From: an uncultured Lachnospiraceae bacterium
GTDB lineage: Bacteria > Bacillota > Clostridia > Lachnospirales > Lachnospiraceae
Assembly (NCBI GenBank): GCA_910585205.1
Contig: CAJUCC010000009.1
Location: 1 to 32,881, forward strand
Reading direction: 5' to 3'
DNA length: 32,881 nucleotides
Shown here: positions 1-8,710 of the stretch, piece after piece
How positions within the stretch are numbered: position 1 is the first letter of the stretch
How the letters are laid out: each line of letters begins with the position of its first letter
Notes under the pieces: model-generated
Told to the model about the DNA's origin: nothing
Databases searched by the model: none
What the model saw: only the letters and a program-made list of their open reading frames with translations
Translations under genes and position numbers: made by a program

Positions 1-1242
1 CCGGTTCCAGACCGCGCCGAATATACGCCTTACCGCCGCCGCCGAAAATACCATCCCCGCGGCGGCGGCAAATAGCGTGGCCGCCGCTGTCCCCGTCAGG
101 GAATACAACTTTGTCAAAATCACGCAGAGTACCGCCTGCGCCGCCAGAATGCCCGCCGATATTCCCGCGATCAGTTTTTTCCGGTCTGCGGCAGAAAGAA
201 TCATCGAAAAAACAAGCGTCATACTCAAAAATGCAATGCCGAAGACGAGAATCGCCAGCGCATTCTCCCCGCGTCTGTAACCGGGCTTATAAAAAAGCCC
301 CAGAATATGGCCGGAAGACGCCGATACAATGGTGACAACCGGCAGAATAAAACCCAGAATCAGCTTCATCACATCCCCGATCTTCTCCCGCGCGTCCTCT
401 ATTTTATTCTGCATATAATATCCCGTTATAATCGGCAGTACAACCGTATAAAACGCCGTCAGCAGATAATAGGGAATCTTTGCGAAATTGGCAACCCCCG
501 TGTAATATCCCACGATCTCATTGTCCCCCGACACACGCTTCAGAATCAGTGTATCCAGATTCATCATAAAAGTGGACGCTCCGAACAGCAGCAGATAACT
601 GGCCGCCGTTTTCACATATTCCGTCCCCGCCATTCGCTGCGGCAGTCTCCGAAACAACGGCCGGATGCGGATCACCTGCCACACGGAGAGCAGAGAAATC
701 AATATCGCCGCAAATAAAAATCCCGCCTGTGTTCCCAGTACCGCATCCCGGAACAAAAACAGGACGGCAGGAATCACGCTCAGTTTCAAAATCGGATACA
801 CAATACTCGTCCCCGCCTCCGCCCGGAATGATTTGTGCCCGTTTAAGATGCCGAGCATCAGCGAATACAGACCTGTAAACGGAAGGATAAAGGCCAGATT
901 TCTGATATAGGGAATCAGCGTACGATCCCCGAGCGCATCCGCAATGATCGGCGCTCCCGCATATGTGCCGGCAAAAAAAAGCAGCACAATCGCCGTCTGA
1001 AACAAAATACCGGTGCGAATCAGATCCCGCTCGTCATATTGCTCCATCGAGATCGCCTTGGCCATACCCTGCCGCACGCCATCCGTAAAAAAAATATATT
1101 CAAAATTCATAATGGTGATAATCGTTCCCACGATGCCGTACGCCGCCTCCGGCAGATATTGCCCGAGGAAAAAATGCATGGCATAACTGCCCGCCACAAA
1201 TGAAATTTTGCTCAGTAAATGAAGAATAATTCCCAGATACAT
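1..1242 (-). CDS. Polysaccharide flippase (Wzx/MATE-like), C-terminus off the window edge
   Basis: This reading frame is open from an ATG at 1242 to the left edge, giving 414 residues without a stop, so the C-terminus is missing. The protein is almost entirely hydrophobic, with ten or more predicted membrane helices and short basic loops. It opens with MYLGIILHLLSKISFVAGSY and has the N-terminal pattern of the polysaccharide-biosynthesis flippases (MOP superfamily), which move undecaprenyl-linked glycans across the membrane. Full-length members are usually about 430-500 residues, so most of the protein is here. GAGAGG lies about 6 bases before the ATG and supports this start. The gene diverges from the glycosyltransferase at 1332 across an 89-base gap with overlapping promoter candidates. 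It is one of two flippases in the window. The general family is fairly sure; the glycan is unknown. Confidence 0.82.
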   Translation of the reverse strand, partial: MYLGIILHLLSKISFVAGSYAMHFFLGQYLPEAAYGIVGTIITIMNFEYIFFTDGVRQGMAKAISMEQYDERDLIRTGILFQTAIVLLFFAGTYAGAPIIADALGDRTLIPYIRNLAFILPFTGLYSLMLGILNGHKSFRAEAGTSIVYPILKLSVIPAVLFLFRDAVLGTQAGFLFAAILISLLSVWQVIRIRPLFRRLPQRMAGTEYVKTAASYLLLFGASTFMMNLDTLILKRVSGDNEIVGYYTGVANFAKIPYYLLTAFYTVVLPIITGYYMQNKIEDAREKIGDVMKLILGFILPVVTIVSASSGHILGLFYKPGYRRGENALAILVFGIAFLSMTLVFSMILSAADRKKLIAGISAGILAAQAVLCVILTKLYSLTGTAAATLFAAAAGMVFSAAAVRRIFGAVWNR

Positions 1243-1280
1243 ACGATACCTCTCATTCTGCTTCCGTCAGACGAAATCGT

Positions 1281-1308
1281 TTGCATTTTTTATGCCGCAT
1301 ACTATAAT
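1281..1308 (+). promoter_or_regulatory. Candidate rightward promoter for the GT4 gene
   Basis: TTGCAT (1281-1286), a 16-base spacer and a perfect TATAAT (1303-1308) lie just upstream of the gene. The expected start of transcription near 1315 leaves a leader of about 17 bases, containing a full GGAGGA ribosome site at 1321-1326 with the ATG at 1332. An imperfect 22-base palindrome (1297-1318) covers the -10. Confidence 0.7.
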
Positions 1309-1329
1309 AATACTATGCAAGGAGGACAA
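1301..1329 (-). promoter_or_regulatory. Candidate leftward promoter for the flippase
   Basis: Read on the minus strand, TTGTCC (1329-1324) is followed after 17 bases by TATAGT (1306-1301). These match the sigma-A consensus at 4/6 and 5/6 positions. The -35 hexamer coincides with the ribosome site of the divergent gene, and the -10 overlaps the rightward -10. The two promoters would therefore compete for the same DNA. Prediction by eye only. Confidence 0.4.
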
Positions 1330-1331
1330 CC

Positions 1332-2492
1332 ATGAAAAAAAAGAAAATTCTGGTCGCCGCATCCACCTTTCCCCGCTGGAAAGACGATACGGAACCCCGT
1401 TTTATTTTAGACTACTGCATCGGTCTGAGCCGATATTATGACGTTACGGTGCTCGTGCCCGCCGCTGTCGGCGCCGCCGACCGGGAAATACTGGAAAACG
1501 TCTCCGTAATCCGCTATCATTACTTTCCCGTACACGCCTGGGAAACACTCTGTTACCCCGGCGCCATCGTCCCCCGTATCAAAGAGAAAAAGATACGGCT
1601 GTTTCTCGTCCCCTTTCTTCTGCTCTCTCTGCTGTACCATCTGCGGAAATACGAAAAGCAGTTCGATTATATCCACGCCCACTGGCTGATTCCGCAGGGG
1701 ATTATGGCATCTTTCTGCAAAACGCCCTGCCTCGTGACCGGGCATGGCGGCGACGTGGGAGAACTGAACCACTCCGTCTTTCGTCTGTTAAAACAGCGCT
1801 GTCTGCAAAAGGCATCGGCCGTCACCGTCGTATCGGCCCATCTGTCCGCCATTCTTCAAAAGCAGTACGGATACGATACCGCCCAAATCATACCGATGGG
1901 ATGCAACACCCGTTACTTTACCCCGGCCTGCCGGGTTGCGGATTACTTTTCACAGGGCAGCCGAAAGGTCGTCCTGTTTGTCGGACGTCTGGCAGAAAAA
2001 AAAGGCGTCCCCTACCTGATCCGCGCAATGCAGCGCAGCGACGCGCTTCTGGTCATCGTCGGCAGCGGCCCCCTGGAAAGCGACTGCCGCTCCCTCGTCC
2101 GGGAACTGCATCTGGAAGATAAAGTCCGCTTTGCCGGCCCCATGTCGCATACACAGCTTCGGGCCGTCTACGCCTCCGCAGACATCTTCGCCGCCCCCTC
2201 CGTCACCGCGGAAAACGGCGATGTGGAAGGATTCGGCCTTGTCATTCTGGAAGCCATGGCCTCCGGCCTGCCCGTTATCGCCAGCGCATCCGGCGGCATC
2301 ACCGATATTATCACAGACGGTGAAAACGGCCTGCTGGCCCGGGAGCGCGACTGGGAACAGCTCGCGGCACAGATCAACCGGCTGCTCGATGATCCCGGGC
2401 TCGCGGAAACACTCTCCCGCGCTGCACTGCAGACCGCACAGCGCTTCGACTATGCGATCATCGCCGAAAAATACGCCGACCTGATCGGCTAG
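1332..2492 (+). CDS. Glycosyltransferase family 4 (GT-B fold)
   Basis: This is a 386-residue cytoplasmic retaining glycosyltransferase that would transfer a sugar from a nucleotide-sugar to a lipid-linked glycan intermediate. The N-terminal acceptor half carries HAHWLIPQG (residues 115-123) and the glycine-rich HGGD loop (138-141). The C-terminal donor half has FVGRLAEKKG (216-225), GSGPLE (244-249) and the family E-x7-E motif at E299/E307 in EGFGLVILEAMASG. The layout resembles WcaL/AmsK-type exopolysaccharide glycosyltransferases. The start is fixed by a strong GGAGGA six bases before the ATG. It appears to be a single-gene unit that ends 21 bases short of the convergent operon A; I see no clear terminator between them. 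The sugar and linkage cannot be told from sequence. Confidence 0.9.
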   Translation: MKKKKILVAASTFPRWKDDTEPRFILDYCIGLSRYYDVTVLVPAAVGAADREILENVSVIRYHYFPVHAWETLCYPGAIVPRIKEKKIRLFLVPFLLLSLLYHLRKYEKQFDYIHAHWLIPQGIMASFCKTPCLVTGHGGDVGELNHSVFRLLKQRCLQKASAVTVVSAHLSAILQKQYGYDTAQIIPMGCNTRYFTPACRVADYFSQGSRKVVLFVGRLAEKKGVPYLIRAMQRSDALLVIVGSGPLESDCRSLVRELHLEDKVRFAGPMSHTQLRAVYASADIFAAPSVTAENGDVEGFGLVILEAMASGLPVIASASGGITDIITDGENGLLARERDWEQLAAQINRLLDDPGLAETLSRAALQTAQRFDYAIIAEKYADLIG

Positions 2493-2513
2493 CGCCGTTT
2501 CCGCTGCACTGCT

Positions 2514-3500
2514 CTATGATGCGCTCGTTTCGTCTTCTTTTCTGTCGTCATTGCCGCGTCTGCCGTCATATTCCATTCTCCGCAGATGATACTGTACATC
2601 CTCCAGTATCCTGCGGTTGGCGGCAATCACGTCAGCCTGCAGACCGATAATAAATGTCATAAATCCCATAATCATCAGCGTACACGCCAGTATCAGAGAC
2701 TGTACATGACCGGAGCCGCCCGTCGTAAAATAGAAACACAAAAACCGGATGCCGATGCCCAGACCGATCAGAAAAGGGACCGCCCCCACCAGCGTGAAAC
2801 ACAGCAGCGGTTTATACATCATAAAAGCGCGCAGAATCGTCAGCATGGAACGCTTCACATAAGAAAACATACTGTGAAACAGCCGGGATGAGCGCAGCTC
2901 CGGATTGGTGCGCACAGGCACGGACGTGATCGCCATCCGGTTCCTTCCGGCCTGTACAATCGTTTCCAGCGTATAACTGTATTCGTTGACAACATTCATA
3001 TGCAAAGCCGCTTCCCTGCTAAGCGCCCGGAACCCGCTCGGCGCATCGGGAATATCCGTTTTGGATGCAATGCGCACGACAAAGCTGCCAAGGTGCTGCA
3101 GTTTTTTCTTCAGCGGGGAAAAGTGCTCTGTGGTGTCAATCGGCCGCTCTCCGATCACCACCTCCGCTTCCCCGTTCAGAATCGGCCGCACCAGCTTTTC
3201 AATATCGGCGCCGCAGTACTGATTATCCGCGTCGGTGTTGACAATAATATCCGCCCCCTGCCGCAGCGCTTCGTCCAGTCCCGCCATAAAACCGCGCGCC
3301 AGCCCTTTGTTCCGGGGAAAGCTGACAATATGGTGTACGCCCCACTTCTCTGCCACTTCTACCGTATTATCCCTGCTGCCGTCATTGATAATCAGATATT
3401 CGATTTCATCAATGCCGTCGATCCGTTTCGGCAGATCATTCAACGCGATCTCTAACGTTTCCGCCTCATTCAGGCAGGGGATCTGAATAATCAGTTTCAT
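2514..3500 (-). CDS. GT2 glycosyltransferase with two C-terminal membrane helices (polyprenyl-phosphate type)
   Basis: Starting at the ATG at 3500, the protein has 328 residues. GGGAGGAA sits just upstream, while the longer frame from 3536 would overlap the previous gene and lacks such a site. The GT-A domain begins IIQIPCLNEAETL and has the NDGSRD nucleotide-binding loop (39-44), a DAD metal motif (D90-D92) and SGFRALS (155-161). Two hydrophobic helices follow at about 231-255 and 265-290, with a charged tail. This is the layout of DPM1/CsbB/GtrB-type enzymes, which charge undecaprenyl phosphate with a sugar on the cytoplasmic face. It is the last gene of operon A and lies 13 bases after a GT-C-like membrane protein. 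I infer that the two form a donor-maker and donor-user pair. Confidence 0.87.
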   Translation of the reverse strand: MKLIIQIPCLNEAETLEIALNDLPKRIDGIDEIEYLIINDGSRDNTVEVAEKWGVHHIVSFPRNKGLARGFMAGLDEALRQGADIIVNTDADNQYCGADIEKLVRPILNGEAEVVIGERPIDTTEHFSPLKKKLQHLGSFVVRIASKTDIPDAPSGFRALSREAALHMNVVNEYSYTLETIVQAGRNRMAITSVPVRTNPELRSSRLFHSMFSYVKRSMLTILRAFMMYKPLLCFTLVGAVPFLIGLGIGIRFLCFYFTTGGSGHVQSLILACTLMIMGFMTFIIGLQADVIAANRRILEDVQYHLRRMEYDGRRGNDDRKEDETSAS

Positions 3501-3513
3501 ACTGTTCCTCCCA

Positions 3514-5661
3514 TCATTCTTCCAGACAAATCTCATACAGAGACAGTTTCAGACGGTATTCCACGTAATTGAGCGGAATCGGCGTCAACGGATTCGTAAT
3601 ATTGAAATAATCCAGATAGCTCAGGTGATTCCAGTTGGTGTAGACCTTTTTAACGGAGAGCAGTCCGTCCTGCCATCTGCCGTCCGCTTCCATCTTTGTC
3701 TCCAGCGCGCCGTCGTAATCCAGATAATAGACATTGCGGTACCGCCCCGCAAGGCCGCCGATCTGCCCCCGCAAGTCTTCATCCGCATAGTAGACATCAC
3801 AGCCGGTCAGCAGCTTAACCGGGAAAATAAAGACAATCTGTTGTTCATCCGGCCCGACGATAAAGGCATCCTCCGCCGTAATATCCTCGCAGACATCGCC
3901 CAGCACCTCCCATTCGCACCGGGTATGGTCTTTCTGCGTCAGCAGTCCCAGATCATAAGGCAGGAATGACGCCAGCGCCAGGCAGCAGACACACAGGCCG
4001 GCCGCTTTCTTTCTGCCCGTGCCGTCCAGCAGCTTTCCGGCCAGTAAAAAGACCACCGGCAGAAAGATTGTCACATACCTCGCATAGTAATAATAAAACA
4101 GCACGTCCAGCCGCATAAACATCGAATACGCGATCACACAGTAAAAAAACAGCAGCGTAAGCAGGGAAAGCTTCCGGTCACGCAGCACGGTCTGCGGCTT
4201 CCACAAAAGAAAGCCATACAAAAACGGAATGAGCAGCAGACCGGTCATATAAAGATACGTGCTGATCTGCAGATATTGACAATAGCGGATATATTCCGCT
4301 TTCACGATCCCCTTATAGACAAAAAACACAGCCGAACCGGCCAGCACAAGGCGTATCGCCCATGCCGCTGCCGCCTCACAATACCGGCTCCGCGCCGCCT
4401 TATCCCGGACAAGCCCGGCCAGACGGCTCCCCCTGCGGCTCATCAGCCAGCATGCCAGTATCGAGAGCAGGGAACAGACCACAATGATAACCGGCACAAT
4501 ATTGCCCTCGTGCAATATATTGCGCGTCAGTTTCCAGAGCACACTGTAATTGCCGTAGGAATAATACGGCGCTATGTCAAAGGACCAGAATGCGCTGACC
4601 AGAAATCCCGCCATTGTCGCCACCGCCGATACCAGCCAGCCTTTCCCGCCCTCCCGCACATAACCGTAAAAGAGCAGACTGACGAAAACCGGCATAAAGA
4701 CATAAATGCTGATGTGAAAAAAACCAAAGACCACAAGCGCCGCCCCGGCCAGCCACCGCCGCCTGCGTTCCCCGGTTATTCCATACAAAAAGAGCGCAAA
4801 GAGAACGGACAGCCCGATTTCCGTGAGAGACGATTTGGAGCACCACAGGGCGATGGGGCTAAATGCCGTCAGCGCCGTCACCACGCCGGTCATGGGACGG
4901 GACAATTCCATATTCTCCGCCGTAAAAAAGACAAGAAACAGCAGACACAGATACAGCACCGTCTGCACGCCGATCATATTGGCGTAGCCAAACAGCAGTC
5001 CCCACAACGCCAGCAGTGAGGAATATGTCGGCAGGCCATGAATCGTACCCGTTATCGTCTCAAAGTGGGAGGCATCCGTATCCGTTTCCGCTTCCACGCG
5101 GGGCAGATACAGGTTGTTCTGACCGTAAATAAAATCCAGATATTTCTGCCGCTCCTTTGCTGTCTCCAGCTTCGTAAATTCTTTCATCTCCATATAGTTA
5201 TGGGTGTCATACGCCATCAGCGCCAGCGCCTTGACCTGGTAGGTTCCCTGATCCTGTCCCATACTGTACAGCTCAAATTTATTCCATGTGAACGGCAGCG
5301 CCAGCAGAGCGACCGCAATCGGAATCCAGTATCGTCCGCCGTCCCAGGTCACACGCGGCATCACAATATGCCAGACGGACTGTGCCGCCCCGTCCTCGCC
5401 GTCCGGCGCGGTCCCGCCGCGGCGCAGATCCCTGACGGTCAGCCAGACAGCCGCCGCCGCTTCCAGAGCAATGCAGACTGCCAGACAGGCCCCGAACCGA
5501 AAACAGTCCGCCCAGAAAAAACCGGCGCCGACAACCGTATACAGGCAGAAAAAGCCACAGAGCGCAAAGACACTCAGGCGCACCAGGCCAACGCCCGGTT
5601 CCGCCTTCCCGATCACATAAGCCCAAAGCAACAGGCTTACAATACACAATAACAGAATCAT
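3514..5661 (-). CDS. Large GT-C-like membrane protein with extracytoplasmic C-terminal domain
   Basis: This 715-residue protein has roughly 12-14 hydrophobic helices and a soluble tail of about 150 residues. After a helix near 112-125, a loop carries MGQDQGTYQ (134-142). An acidic residue in this first outer loop is typical of lipid-phosphate-sugar-dependent GT-C glycosyltransferases, so D137 is a candidate catalytic base. A long hydrophilic stretch (about 151-205) follows. GGAGGAACG directly before the ATG fixes the start. The gene sits between a CotH gene and a polyprenyl-phosphate GT2, which fits a role in adding a sugar outside the membrane. I do not recognise a named family with confidence; a non-catalytic membrane role is possible. 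Confidence 0.65.
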   Translation of the reverse strand: MILLLCIVSLLLWAYVIGKAEPGVGLVRLSVFALCGFFCLYTVVGAGFFWADCFRFGACLAVCIALEAAAAVWLTVRDLRRGGTAPDGEDGAAQSVWHIVMPRVTWDGGRYWIPIAVALLALPFTWNKFELYSMGQDQGTYQVKALALMAYDTHNYMEMKEFTKLETAKERQKYLDFIYGQNNLYLPRVEAETDTDASHFETITGTIHGLPTYSSLLALWGLLFGYANMIGVQTVLYLCLLFLVFFTAENMELSRPMTGVVTALTAFSPIALWCSKSSLTEIGLSVLFALFLYGITGERRRRWLAGAALVVFGFFHISIYVFMPVFVSLLFYGYVREGGKGWLVSAVATMAGFLVSAFWSFDIAPYYSYGNYSVLWKLTRNILHEGNIVPVIIVVCSLLSILACWLMSRRGSRLAGLVRDKAARSRYCEAAAAWAIRLVLAGSAVFFVYKGIVKAEYIRYCQYLQISTYLYMTGLLLIPFLYGFLLWKPQTVLRDRKLSLLTLLFFYCVIAYSMFMRLDVLFYYYYARYVTIFLPVVFLLAGKLLDGTGRKKAAGLCVCCLALASFLPYDLGLLTQKDHTRCEWEVLGDVCEDITAEDAFIVGPDEQQIVFIFPVKLLTGCDVYYADEDLRGQIGGLAGRYRNVYYLDYDGALETKMEADGRWQDGLLSVKKVYTNWNHLSYLDYFNITNPLTPIPLNYVEYRLKLSLYEICLEE

Positions 5662-5679
5662 CGTTCCTCCAATCCGGCT

Positions 5680-7689
5680 TTATTCTCCGACCGTCAGAAT
5701 ACTGCCGTCCGTATTGCTGCGGTAGCGCGCCGTAAAATACAGATCGCTGCCGTCATACGGTTTCGTAAAATCATACGGCTCTTTCGTATAACCGTTGAGC
5801 CATTCCACAAACGTATATCCTTCCATCTCCGGCGCCAGCGGTACTTCCAGCACATCGCCCACCAGTCCTTCCACATAAGAGATATACATGTCCGCGTTTC
5901 CGCCGTCCAGATACACCTTTCTGGACTCCCGGCCTTCTTTCCACAGGCCGGTCAGATAGTGCTCCCTTGCCGCGATAAACGTTTTCAACTGTTCGACATG
6001 GCCCCGATATTCCGCTTCCCGCGCCGCACTGTCCGCTCCGCGATTGCGGTCCCAGCGGATCCCGTCCATCAGCGCGCTGGCCTGTAGTTCATCCGCCAGC
6101 GCGTCAACCCGGCCCTTCTCCAGCTCTTTCAAAAGCGGCAGAAAATCCCGCGCATACGTCTCCGCCGCAAGTTTTCGGAAATCTTCCTGCTCGTACATGC
6201 GGTACCAGATGGAAAATTCATCCATCGGCAGCGCCGCAAACAGCCCGTACGGACTGACACTGCTGATATAATGCTGATTCGTGCGGGGATTCATAATCGG
6301 GTTCCCAAGGCTCATATCATAATCCCAGACAGGCCCGGCATACAGCAGCCCGTCCACCGTATCGGCATCTTTATAAAAATACTGGCTTGTCGAAGAAGCG
6401 TCATAATTGCGCACGATCTCCTCAACCAGATACTTTCTGACAAAGCTTTCACGGTCAATATAGGCTGTATAATGCAGCCCCGTCCCCGGATTGACGCCGT
6501 CCGGCGCATACAGCGCATCCTCAAACGTCTGCCAGACGCCCGCGATATAGGCCACCTCCGCGTGATCGGCATATTTAGGCCGCTTCACGGTAATCGGCTG
6601 TCCGTTTTGGGTAATAAAAAAGCTCGCGCTGGCAAAAATGCGCGACGGCCGTTCAATCTCCAGCAGATACCCGCCGGTTATATCGTCCGTGCCGATCTGC
6701 GTCGCATAGCCCCGATACTGTATACCGTTTTCCAGCTCCGCCACGCCGCCGGCGGCCGGATCCGCTTTGGTAATCTCCGCCATGCTGTCCGCATCGCGCT
6801 CCTCCTCCGTCGGCTTATACAGCGTAAAATCCTCGAGATTGCGGATCTGCACACGCTCCGGCCCGATCTCCACTTTCTCGCTGATCTGATAACAGCCCTG
6901 ATACGCGCCGTTCAGATACAGATCCACAAAAGCGCTCTCCGGCGCCCAGGCCATGCCCGCGTCCGCACCCATATCATATGTTATCTTATTGCGCAGCAGC
7001 GTCCTGTCCGACCAGTTGCTGAGCAGATTCCACTTGACGGCACTTCCCATGCCGAGAAAATCCGTCGCCTGCTGCATCGTCATCTGAAAAGGCTTTTTCG
7101 GCCAGTCCGCCGAGGTATTCCCCCGTACGCGCAGGCCTGCAATCTTCGCCTCCGTCTCCACACGGCCGTCCGGCGATACCAGAACCGCCTTTCCCCCATA
7201 TTGCTCGGTGTAGGGCTGTTCCTGCAGAGCCGTCATTTTTTTATTGTCCATCTCCACAAACAGCGCCGGAATATTGGCCGATGCCATCACTTCCAGCACA
7301 TAAGACCGGCCGTTGACCGTCAGTGTATGCATGCCCGCCGTCAGCTCACGCGTTCCGCCGAACGGCACCGCCGCCCCGTCCAGTTCCAGTGTATCGCCTT
7401 CCTTGGTCCACATCCTGACTCTGGCATCCGTCTCCCAGAACGAAGGCAGGAACAGCACATAAGCGTCTTCTTTTTCCTTTTTCCACAGGCTGACCGTCTG
7501 GGTGCCATAGCGCGCCAGCGGCGCCGATACATAAATCACGCCCGCTTCTTCCCGCCAAAGCCGTATCCCGGGCACGCTTCCGCTTCCCGCCACCCGGTCT
7601 CCCCAGAATACCAGCCCCGCGAAAAGCAGCAGGGCGGACAGCAGCATCATCCCCTGCCGGCCTGTTTTTTTCCTCTGTTCTCTCTGCAT
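5680..7689 (-). CDS. Membrane-anchored CotH-family protein with C-terminal InlB-like repeat
   Basis: This 669-residue protein has an N-terminal signal anchor (MMLLSALLLFAGLVFWG, 14-30) and a CotH domain. The family marks are RGNTSADWPKKP (189-200), KWNLLSNWSDRTLLRNK (219-235), YLNGAYQGCYQISEKVE (258-274) and WDYDMSLGN (455-463). A short repeat near 610-660 (GYTFVEW...YDF...LYFTARY) resembles InlB B-repeats. CotH of Bacillus spores is an atypical protein kinase; here the anchor would place the domain outside the cytoplasm, so kinase activity is uncertain. I chose the ATG at 7689, two bases after the epimerase stop. The longer frame starts with TTG at 7716 inside that gene. Function in glycan assembly or attachment is unknown. 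Confidence 0.87.
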   Translation of the reverse strand: MQREQRKKTGRQGMMLLSALLLFAGLVFWGDRVAGSGSVPGIRLWREEAGVIYVSAPLARYGTQTVSLWKKEKEDAYVLFLPSFWETDARVRMWTKEGDTLELDGAAVPFGGTRELTAGMHTLTVNGRSYVLEVMASANIPALFVEMDNKKMTALQEQPYTEQYGGKAVLVSPDGRVETEAKIAGLRVRGNTSADWPKKPFQMTMQQATDFLGMGSAVKWNLLSNWSDRTLLRNKITYDMGADAGMAWAPESAFVDLYLNGAYQGCYQISEKVEIGPERVQIRNLEDFTLYKPTEEERDADSMAEITKADPAAGGVAELENGIQYRGYATQIGTDDITGGYLLEIERPSRIFASASFFITQNGQPITVKRPKYADHAEVAYIAGVWQTFEDALYAPDGVNPGTGLHYTAYIDRESFVRKYLVEEIVRNYDASSTSQYFYKDADTVDGLLYAGPVWDYDMSLGNPIMNPRTNQHYISSVSPYGLFAALPMDEFSIWYRMYEQEDFRKLAAETYARDFLPLLKELEKGRVDALADELQASALMDGIRWDRNRGADSAAREAEYRGHVEQLKTFIAAREHYLTGLWKEGRESRKVYLDGGNADMYISYVEGLVGDVLEVPLAPEMEGYTFVEWLNGYTKEPYDFTKPYDGSDLYFTARYRSNTDGSILTVGE

Positions 7690-7691
7690 TT

Positions 7692-8684
7692 TTACCGATA
7701 GTACTCCCGAAACCAATTTACAAACGCCGTCAGCCCCACTTCAATCGATGTATCCGGACGGAATCCGAAATGTTCCGTCAGCTCCGAGACATCCGCGTAT
7801 GTCTGATAGACATCGCCCGGCTGCATGGGATAATATTCTTTTACCGCTTCCCGGCCCAGACACCGTTCCAGTGTCGTGATAAAATCCATCAGTTTCACCG
7901 GCTCATGGTTGCCGATATTATAAATTTTGTAGGCCGCGCCCTTTTCGTTGACCGCGGGCGGATTGCACAGAATGTGGCATACCCCTTCCACAATATCATC
8001 GATATACGTGAAGTCCCGCATCATATCGCCGTTATTGTAGATCTGAATGGGCTCTCCGTTCATTATCTTTTTCGCAAATTTAAAATATGCCATATCCGGC
8101 CTTCCCATCGGCCCGTAGACAGTGAAAAAGCGAAGCCCCGTCACCGGAAAGCCGTACAGTTTACTGTAGGCATGCGCCATCAGTTCATTGGATTTCTTTG
8201 TCGCCGCATACAGGCTGACCGGCTCGTCCACCTGATCCGCCGTCGAAAACGGAACCTTATCATTGCCGCCGTAGACCGAACTGGAGGAAGCGAATACAAG
8301 GTGCTCCGTGCCGAACCGTCGGCATGCCTCCAGAATATGATAAAATCCGACCAGGTTGGAGGATACATAGGCATCGGGATTGTCGATGCTATAGCGAACG
8401 CCCGCCTGCGCCCCCAGATTGACCGTGATCTGCGGCCTGTGCGTCTCAAATACGGCATACACCGCCGCCTTATCCGCCAGATCGCCTTTTACAAATGTAT
8501 AGTTCGGAAATTCCCGCAGTATCCTCAGCCTGTCTTCTTTCAGCGACACATCATAATAATCGTTCAGGTTGTCAAAGCCGATTACCGCCGCCCCCTGTTC
8601 CAAGAGCCTGCGGGACAGATGGAAGCCGATAAAACCGGCTCCCCCCGTTATCAGATACGTTTTCGAACTGTCAAATGCCTGCAT
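7692..8684 (-). CDS. NAD-dependent sugar epimerase, UDP-glucuronate 4-epimerase-like
   Basis: This is a 330-residue extended short-chain dehydrogenase. It shows the NAD-binding GGAGFIG (14-20), the SSSVYG segment and the catalytic Y159-xxx-K163 pair. The stretch GAQAGVRYSIDNPDAYVSSN (91-110) is very close to the signature of UDP-glucuronate 4-epimerases (CapI/GAE type), which interconvert UDP-glucuronate and UDP-galacturonate. That would supply a uronic acid for the surface polymer; UDP-glucose 4-epimerase-type activity is the main alternative. GGAGGAAA upstream of the ATG supports the start. The gene lies in operon A, 26 bases after the DUF6077-like gene and 2 bases before the CotH gene. Confidence 0.88.
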   Translation of the reverse strand: MQAFDSSKTYLITGGAGFIGFHLSRRLLEQGAAVIGFDNLNDYYDVSLKEDRLRILREFPNYTFVKGDLADKAAVYAVFETHRPQITVNLGAQAGVRYSIDNPDAYVSSNLVGFYHILEACRRFGTEHLVFASSSSVYGGNDKVPFSTADQVDEPVSLYAATKKSNELMAHAYSKLYGFPVTGLRFFTVYGPMGRPDMAYFKFAKKIMNGEPIQIYNNGDMMRDFTYIDDIVEGVCHILCNPPAVNEKGAAYKIYNIGNHEPVKLMDFITTLERCLGREAVKEYYPMQPGDVYQTYADVSELTEHFGFRPDTSIEVGLTAFVNWFREYYR

Positions 8685-8710
8685 AGCTTCTTTTTCCTCC
8701 TGTCTTTTCC

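Noticed and set aside
6271..7701. 476-codon plus-strand frame opposite the first CotH gene
   Set aside because: Antisense shadow; the CotH motifs on the other strand are complete and in frame.
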